Positions 60,151 to 64,000 of a stretch of 64,000 nucleotides of DNA are shown here, piece by piece. The notes below the pieces were generated by a model, which saw nothing but the letters and a program-made list of their open reading frames with translations, ran no database searches and was not told the origin of the DNA. The stretch covers positions 100,223-164,222 of the forward strand of contig CAJXUN010000002.1 in assembly GCA_913061475.1 (NCBI GenBank). Direction: 5' to 3'. Within the stretch, counting starts at the first letter, position 1. The number at the start of each line of letters is the position of its first letter. Source of the stretch: an uncultured Colwellia sp. (lineage in GTDB: Bacteria > Pseudomonadota > Gammaproteobacteria > Enterobacterales > Alteromonadaceae). The position numbers and the translations under genes were made by a program.

Positions 60151-60421
60151 CTAGGGGCTGTTGAACTTTGTTTATATTTTCAGCAATAGGTTATTTTTGA
60201 TGTTAGCAAAGCAGAATGAACGGGGTTTGGTTGTTCCAAATAAGTGAAATTCTAATGCCGCTAGCGTTAAAAATAGCCATTGCCCAAAGGGCTGAGGCTA
60301 AAATCACCTTACTTTGCGTTGAAAATAGTTAATTTAGATGACTAAACTACACCATTTTCGCCTTAATTAAGGTGATTTTATCTCTCAGCTGAATTATTAA
60401 ACAAAGATCAACAGCCCCTAG
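60151..60421. mobile_element. MITE-like element, copy 2 (intact ends)
   Basis: A 271-bp element with terminal inverted repeats: CTAGGGGCTGTTGA at the left and its complement TCAACAGCCCCTAG at the right. The match extends to about 23 bases with one mismatch. Inside there is no ORF. The whole element is the reverse complement of copy 1 (18517-18788), well conserved over its length. The flanking CTAG at both ends fits a CTAG or TA target duplication; GGGGCTGTTG-type ends occur in some IS5-family elements, a similarity recalled rather than tested. Confidence 0.85.
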
Positions 60422-60615
60422 TTTGTATTGATAAATTTACTATAATACTCAATTTGCTTAATTGGATTTATTCGAAACAGGAGGATATTGTGCTTATCAG
60501 TAGTACTTACTAATAGAGCAATCGATGTAAACAGCACAAGTAGTGAAAGGTTAGGAAATGTTGGTGCTAGTGTAATGGTTATAAAATTCGAGCAAATATT
60601 TCATTAGAAACAAAT

Positions 60616-60640
60616 ACAAAAACGTTCTAACCGAGGTTAG
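60616..60640 (-). terminator. Terminator-like hairpin 3' of the tRNA-Thr fragment
   Basis: CTAACC-TC-GGTTAG on the minus strand followed by AACGTTTTTG. It lies 25 bases after the CCA end of the tRNA fragment, where a tRNA gene's terminator would lie. Confidence 0.4.
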
Positions 60641-60664
60641 GGCTTGATGCTTCTTACGAAGGAA

Positions 60665-60718
60665 TGGTGCCGACTGCCGGTGTCGAACGGGCAACCGACT
60701 GAATACAAGTCAGTTGCT
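60665..60718 (-). pseudogene. tRNA-Thr(UGU) 3' fragment
   Basis: Read on the minus strand this is AGCAACTGACTTGTATTCAG then CGGTTGCCCGTTCGACACCG then GCAGTCGGCACCA. It covers the last bases of the D stem, an intact anticodon arm (stem ACTGA/TCAGT, loop CTTGTAT with anticodon TGT), a T arm with one broken pair, and the acceptor 3' strand AGTCGGC-A-CCA. The match to gammaproteobacterial tRNA-Thr is clear by eye. The 5' acceptor strand and D loop are absent, so it is not a functional tRNA. It looks like an attachment-site duplicate left by integration. Confidence 0.75.
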
Positions 60719-60795
60719 TATTATCGTTAAAGGCGCTTGATATGCCGTTCAATATTTGAATTGTTTTTTTCAATAGAATAATTGCCGCTGCAACT

Positions 60796-62157
60796 TTACA
60801 TCGCTTCGAATAAAACAAAAAACTCTTGCCAAAAGCTTCTCGATTCAATGGCCTTATCTTTCATTTCATTAAGTATTCCCCTTGAATACCAGTGACCATT
60901 TTTTATGACAGCTTTTGGCTCTGTTAACACAGATAGGTCATGAATAGGATTAGTAGCTGAGTAAATGAAGTCAGCTTTTAACCCTTTAGTTATTTTACCC
61001 ATTTGATGATCTAACTTAAGCGCTTTGGCAGGGTTAATCGTCGCAGCGGCTAATACTTCAAAACTACTTAGCCCGGCTTTCTCTAATAAGCGCATTTCAT
61101 TGTGTGTGGCTATACCGTGAGGAGAAAGTAATACGCCAGAGTCTGAACCAACCAATAATGGGATACCATTGTCGTGCATACTCTTGGTGATATATAGCAA
61201 GAAGTCTAACGTTTTTTGATTGTGATTGGCCATTTTATCGGATGCTTCTAACCAGCGCTTAACCTGATTCATAGATGTTTCAAATGCTATAATGTCAGAG
61301 CTATATTCTTTTGATGTTGTTGCTAGGTAATCCTCTTTATCCTGACTTAGTTTAGTGAGTTGGTAATAAATATTTAGTGTTGGCGTGATAGGTACATTGG
61401 TCGATTTAAGGGCAGATATTATTTCAGGTAATCGTTCTGGCGCAAATTCGTAATTCAGTGGGCCTTGATAGATATCTTCAACATGCTCAAAAGATTGGAA
61501 GCCTTTAAGCTCCGAAATTGGCATATCACCTGAGGCATGTGGACCATGCTTTGCTATTGGCATACCTAACTTCTTACCTTCTTCGATAATGCCAGACAAT
61601 GCTACTTTATTTAGGCTGCCGTATGCTTTTATTAAATCGTAACCTTGAGATTGATATTGCTTTACTGCGCTTTTTGCTTCTTGTGCCGTTTCAACGTAAT
61701 GGTGCAAGGATGCGTCTTTATAACCTGATATTATCGGGCTACTTACCGTGGAGGAACTACCAACTTGTAAACCAGATTCGATATTGTCGCGCCATAACAG
61801 TTGTTTTGGCAAACCGTTCATTATGCGAACATGGGTCACGCCATGATTAAGGGTTAAAACATAGGCCGCTTTTTCGTACATATGAACATGCATATCGATA
61901 AGGCCAGGCGTAACATACCCTCCTTTACCATCAATAATTTCTAAGTTTGAAAATGTTAACAAAGACGACTGGTCAATAATTGAATCGATTTTGCCCTTTT
62001 TTATCACAATCGTTTTTGAAGGAATAATAGTTTGGTTTTCAACATCTACGATATTGACATTGTTTAAGACAAAGCTGTTTTCTCTTACTTTAGTTTTAAT
62101 TGCATCGTTGCTGCAAGACACAACCAAAGCCAGTAAAAGGTATACGAATATTTTCAT
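60796..62157 (-). CDS. Amidohydrolase family lipoprotein
   Basis: A ~453-residue protein with a lipoprotein signal (MKIFVYLLLALVVSC) and an amidohydrolase fold. The metal motif HxH is in TPGLIDMHVHMYE; later likely ligands are the His in AKHGPHASGD, the His in FEHVEDIYQG and the Asp in LVGSDSGVLLSPHG. NPAKALKLDHQMGKITKGLKADF is the typical end region (imidazolonepropionase/prolidase-like). Substrate is unknown; it may be a periplasmic or outer-membrane-tethered dipeptidase-like enzyme. The ATG at 62157 has GGAG seven bases upstream. The AraC-type gene upstream points the same way, 94 bases before. Confidence 0.82.
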   Translation of the reverse strand: MKIFVYLLLALVVSCSNDAIKTKVRENSFVLNNVNIVDVENQTIIPSKTIVIKKGKIDSIIDQSSLLTFSNLEIIDGKGGYVTPGLIDMHVHMYEKAAYVLTLNHGVTHVRIMNGLPKQLLWRDNIESGLQVGSSSTVSSPIISGYKDASLHHYVETAQEAKSAVKQYQSQGYDLIKAYGSLNKVALSGIIEEGKKLGMPIAKHGPHASGDMPISELKGFQSFEHVEDIYQGPLNYEFAPERLPEIISALKSTNVPITPTLNIYYQLTKLSQDKEDYLATTSKEYSSDIIAFETSMNQVKRWLEASDKMANHNQKTLDFLLYITKSMHDNGIPLLVGSDSGVLLSPHGIATHNEMRLLEKAGLSSFEVLAAATINPAKALKLDHQMGKITKGLKADFIYSATNPIHDLSVLTEPKAVIKNGHWYSRGILNEMKDKAIESRSFWQEFFVLFEAM

Positions 62158-62250
62158 TGTTAACTCCATTATATTTGAGCCTAAGAAATTAATGTAAAAA
62201 TAACGTACTGTCGCCCAGTAACATGTTTTTAGATGGCTAGTATCTTGATT

Positions 62251-63294
62251 TTAGACCTCGTTAGGAGATTTATACTCGGTAGGTGTGACTCCTGATATTT
62301 GCTTGAAGACCTTATTAAATGATGCCTTAGAACTAAATCCGGCTTCTGCAGCAATATCAGAAAGCGACTTTTGAGCCTTACTTTTCAGTAATGCGCAAAC
62401 ATATTCAACTCGGTAGTTATTAATATATTCATTAAAAGATTTCCCCGTGATCACATTAATCGAACGGGAAATATCTCTGGTTTGTAATCCGGTTAAATTA
62501 CTGATGTCACTAAGGGTAAGGCGAGATTGTAAGAACCATTGGTTTGATGTGATTAATTTATCTAGTTCTTGAAAAATTGATTTATAAGCTTCGTTAGTTG
62601 ACGTTGAATTAGCAATAGCACTTGATTGAACATCTGTATCAGAAGCGTTATCTAGGCTTTGAGGTATTTGTTTTAACTTTTGAAACTTGATAATGATAAC
62701 TGTTGTGGCAATTAACCAAACAGCGCTATTAATACCTTGGCCAAAAACGTTTAGACCATAAGGAATAAAAGGTTGAACGTTCAGTCGAACAAGATCAATA
62801 ATATTAAATACAGATGTTACCGCTATAACCCAAACGAGCCAATTTAACGAAAAATCATCTGAGTCAGAGCGCTCTTCATCCAAAATACGCTTGTATTTCA
62901 ACAGCATTAATATGGTTAATAAAGCATAGGCCAAACGCCACAACGTACCTATGCCTATTATCGCGTATGTATATGAGGTCAACATTAAGAAAGGTATGAC
63001 GGGTACTAAATGGAGCCATTGAACCCGGTCTAATTTTTTGTCGATGAGTAGTTTTGCAGCTAAATAAGTGACAGGGCCAAATAACATAATAAAAACAGGA
63101 CTAATTAAGTATATCTCTCGGGTAAGCCCTGATTCTTCTAATATGTTAACGAAAGATGCCAGAGCAATACAAAACAATAGGGCTGATATACCTTTGAACT
63201 CACTGGTTTTAGTCAGCCATAACAATAGCCCTCCTAAAATACCGGTGGAAATCATTCCGGCTTGAATTAAGTTAACAAAATTTAAGTTTTGCAT
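62251..63294 (-). CDS. Membrane-anchored AraC-family transcriptional regulator
   Basis: A ~347-residue protein: six or seven hydrophobic segments in the N-terminal ~210 residues, then a cytoplasmic AraC-type DNA-binding domain at the end (LTLSDISNLTGLQTRDISRSIN and LSDIAAEAGFSSKASFNKVFKQISGVTPTEYKS). Such 7-TM-like AraC regulators are common in Alteromonadales and Bacteroidetes. The start is uncertain; the ATG at 63294 lies just before the first membrane segment, while the frame remains open to 63447 with a stretch that lacks membrane or domain character. It probably controls the amidohydrolase gene beside it. Confidence 0.8.
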   Translation of the reverse strand: MQNLNFVNLIQAGMISTGILGGLLLWLTKTSEFKGISALLFCIALASFVNILEESGLTREIYLISPVFIMLFGPVTYLAAKLLIDKKLDRVQWLHLVPVIPFLMLTSYTYAIIGIGTLWRLAYALLTILMLLKYKRILDEERSDSDDFSLNWLVWVIAVTSVFNIIDLVRLNVQPFIPYGLNVFGQGINSAVWLIATTVIIIKFQKLKQIPQSLDNASDTDVQSSAIANSTSTNEAYKSIFQELDKLITSNQWFLQSRLTLSDISNLTGLQTRDISRSINVITGKSFNEYINNYRVEYVCALLKSKAQKSLSDIAAEAGFSSKASFNKVFKQISGVTPTEYKSPNEV

Positions 63295-63670
63295 TTTAAG
63301 TACTTGTTTAGCTTTTTGAAAGTTGACTTTAGTTGAATAAGTGTGACATGCATTGATGGCATTGTAAAAATTCAAAGTACTCGCGAAGTCTAATTCAGAG
63401 AGATTAAATTCATTTCTACTTGTTAACGTTGTCAATGAATACGGCATTATAGTTGTAATAAGTAATAGATAGAGTGACTAAAGTTTACCTATTTTAATTC
63501 AAGCTTATGTTCTAGAGATTGGATGAAGTTGGTGAAATGATTATTTCAATTGGTAGCAGTTGCTAATTTTTTTGTATTCCCTAGCCATTGACAGGTCGAG
63601 GTGGTACGGGCAAATAAAAAAGCCTCAACATTGCTGTTGAGGCTTGGTTTCTTCTCATAAGAGAATGAAT
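63295..63670. other. 376-bp intergenic region before the tandem array
   Basis: No gene supported. It ends in a leader block (63611-63670) that is a diverged version of the terminator half of the 157-bp repeat unit. Confidence 0.55.
63615..63647 (-). terminator. Intrinsic terminator, diverged repeat copy
   Basis: On the minus strand AAGCCTCAACA-GCAA-TGTTGAGGCTT followed by TTTTATTTG; an 11-bp perfect stem. It is homologous to the terminators in the tandem units but with several compensated base changes that keep the stem. Confidence 0.8.
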
Positions 63671-63740
63671 GGTGCCGACTGCCGGAATTGAACTGCTGAA
63701 CTTAAATGAGTTACTGATTTCAATCAGTGCCAGTTTTAGA
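63669..63740 (-). pseudogene. tRNA-Thr-like 3' fragment in array unit 1
   Basis: Minus strand: ACTGATTGAAATCAGT hairpin, a ~14-base AT-rich insert, then AGCAGTTCAATTCCGGCAG and TCGGCACCA. T-stem pairing is broken and no 5' acceptor strand (expected GCCGACT) is found within the unit, so a working tRNA is excluded. Confidence 0.6.
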
Positions 63741-63779
63741 TAAACCAATTGGTATTTAGATAAATTATAGACGAAAAAA

Positions 63780-63803
63780 AACCTTAACATTGCTGTTAAG
63801 GTT
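63780..63803 (-). terminator. Intrinsic terminator in array unit 1
   Basis: AACCTTAACA-GCAA-TGTTAAGGTT followed on the minus strand by TTTTTT. It lies 24 bases after the CCA end of the neighbouring unit (63828), the normal position for a tRNA terminator. Confidence 0.8.
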
Positions 63804-63825
63804 TCGTTTCTTCCTTTCGGAATGA

Positions 63826-63897
63826 ATGGTGCCGACTGCCGGAATTGAACTGCTGAACTTAAATGAGTTACTGATTTCAATCAGTGCCAGTTTTAGA
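63826..63897 (-). pseudogene. tRNA-Thr-like 3' fragment in array unit 2
   Basis: Base-for-base copy of the fragment in unit 1, 157 bases further on. Confidence 0.6.
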
Positions 63898-63936
63898 TAA
63901 ACCAATTGGTATTTAGATAAATTATAGACGAAAAAA

Positions 63937-63960
63937 AACCTTAACATTGCTGTTAAGGTT
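63937..63960 (-). terminator. Intrinsic terminator in array unit 2
   Basis: Identical to the terminator at 63780-63803, one repeat period away. Confidence 0.8.
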
Positions 63961-64000
63961 TCGTTTCTTCCTTTCGGAATGAATGGTGCCGACTGCCGGA

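Larger units (their letters stand above)
59957..60795. other. 839-bp non-coding accessory stretch
   Basis: Contains MITE-like copy 2 (60151-60421), the terminator at 60616-60640 and the tRNA-Thr fragment (60665-60718). The remaining parts (59957-60150 and 60422-60615) have no credible gene. AGGAGGATATTGTG at 60480-60493 looks like a start signal, but its frame closes after seven codons. Confidence 0.6.
63671..64000 (-). repeat. 157-bp perfect tandem repeat with tRNA-Thr 3' end and terminator
   Basis: Two complete units (63671-63827 and 63828-63984) are identical, and a third begins at 63985 and leaves the window. Each unit on the minus strand ends in a tRNA-like tail (CTGATTGAAATCAGT, spacer, GTTCAATTCCGGCAGTCGGC, ACCA), preceded by ACCAATTGGT and by the terminator of the next unit. 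The tail matches tRNA-Thr at the anticodon-stem region, T loop and acceptor, but has extra bases between and lacks the 5' half. Confidence 0.85.

Noticed and set aside
60493..60513. GTG with a strong AGGAGG upstream
   Set aside because: The frame closes after seven codons, and neither shifted frame resembles a protein.
60654..60848. 64-codon minus-strand ORF at the amidohydrolase end
   Set aside because: It runs from inside the amidohydrolase gene into the tRNA-Thr fragment and has no homology or start signal.
63669..63740. Could each array unit encode a functional tRNA?
   Set aside because: The 5' acceptor strand GCCGACT and a D arm are missing, and the T stem does not pair. Only the 3' part is tRNA-like.
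63581..63947. Two overlapping 60-99-codon minus-strand ORFs over the repeats
   Set aside because: They run through the terminators and tRNA-like pieces, repeat the same peptide, and have no ribosome-binding site.
63671..64000. Could the tandem array be a CRISPR array?
   Set aside because: Units are 157 bp and identical throughout, with no short repeat plus unique spacer pattern and no cas genes.

Overview
The window is AT-rich chromosomal DNA of a marine gammaproteobacterium. Gene content and gene order point to the Alteromonadales, most like Colwelliaceae (Colwellia/Thalassotalea). This assignment is an inference from protein style and synteny, because no rRNA gene is present. The first ~58 kb is mostly conserved core genome; the last ~5.4 kb is accessory.

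Layout. 1-8 kb: the end of a class V aminotransferase, a GNAT acetyltransferase, an FAD amine oxidoreductase, a 2-hydroxyacid dehydrogenase, an NnrS membrane protein, a stray iscX and malic enzyme. 8-18.5 kb: the classic ndk-rlmN-pilF/pilW-rodZ-ispG-hisS-yfgM-bamB-der run (nucleotide balance, 23S/tRNA methylation, pilus and cell-shape proteins, isoprenoid synthesis, outer-membrane assembly, ribosome assembly). 18.5-27 kb: a MITE-like element touching the der stop codon, a PilZ protein, xseA, guaB, guaA, a RidA protein and a RecQ-type helicase. 27-31 kb: slyD, ygfZ, sdhE-ygfX, nadB. 31-40.5 kb: rpoE-rseA-rseB-rseC-lepA-lepB-rnc-era-recO-pdxJ-acpS, with a recognisable sigma-E promoter before rpoE. 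40.6-48.2 kb: a small unknown protein, barA and rlmD-relA-mazG, in the same arrangement as in E. coli. 48-58.6 kb: enoyl-CoA hydratase, threonine aldolase, YebC/YeeN, a predicted hydrolase, glutaminase, a TPR protein with an unlisted 45-codon ORF behind it, a LysR regulator and speA-speB (arginine to agmatine to putrescine).

Right end (58.6-64 kb): a decayed TetR fragment, an S41-type lipoprotein, a second inverted MITE copy, then an AraC-regulator/amidohydrolase pair bracketed by fragments of the 3' half of a tRNA-Thr gene. One fragment lies at 60665-60718. The others sit in a perfect 157-bp tandem array starting at 63671 and running off the window. Each array unit holds a tRNA 3' piece and an intrinsic terminator on the minus strand. 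This resembles a tRNA-associated integration hot spot, and also the tandem tRNA-tail repeats known downstream of E. coli tyrT. It is the most unusual structure in the window. No CRISPR array, toxin-antitoxin pair, restriction system, integrase or transposase gene was seen.
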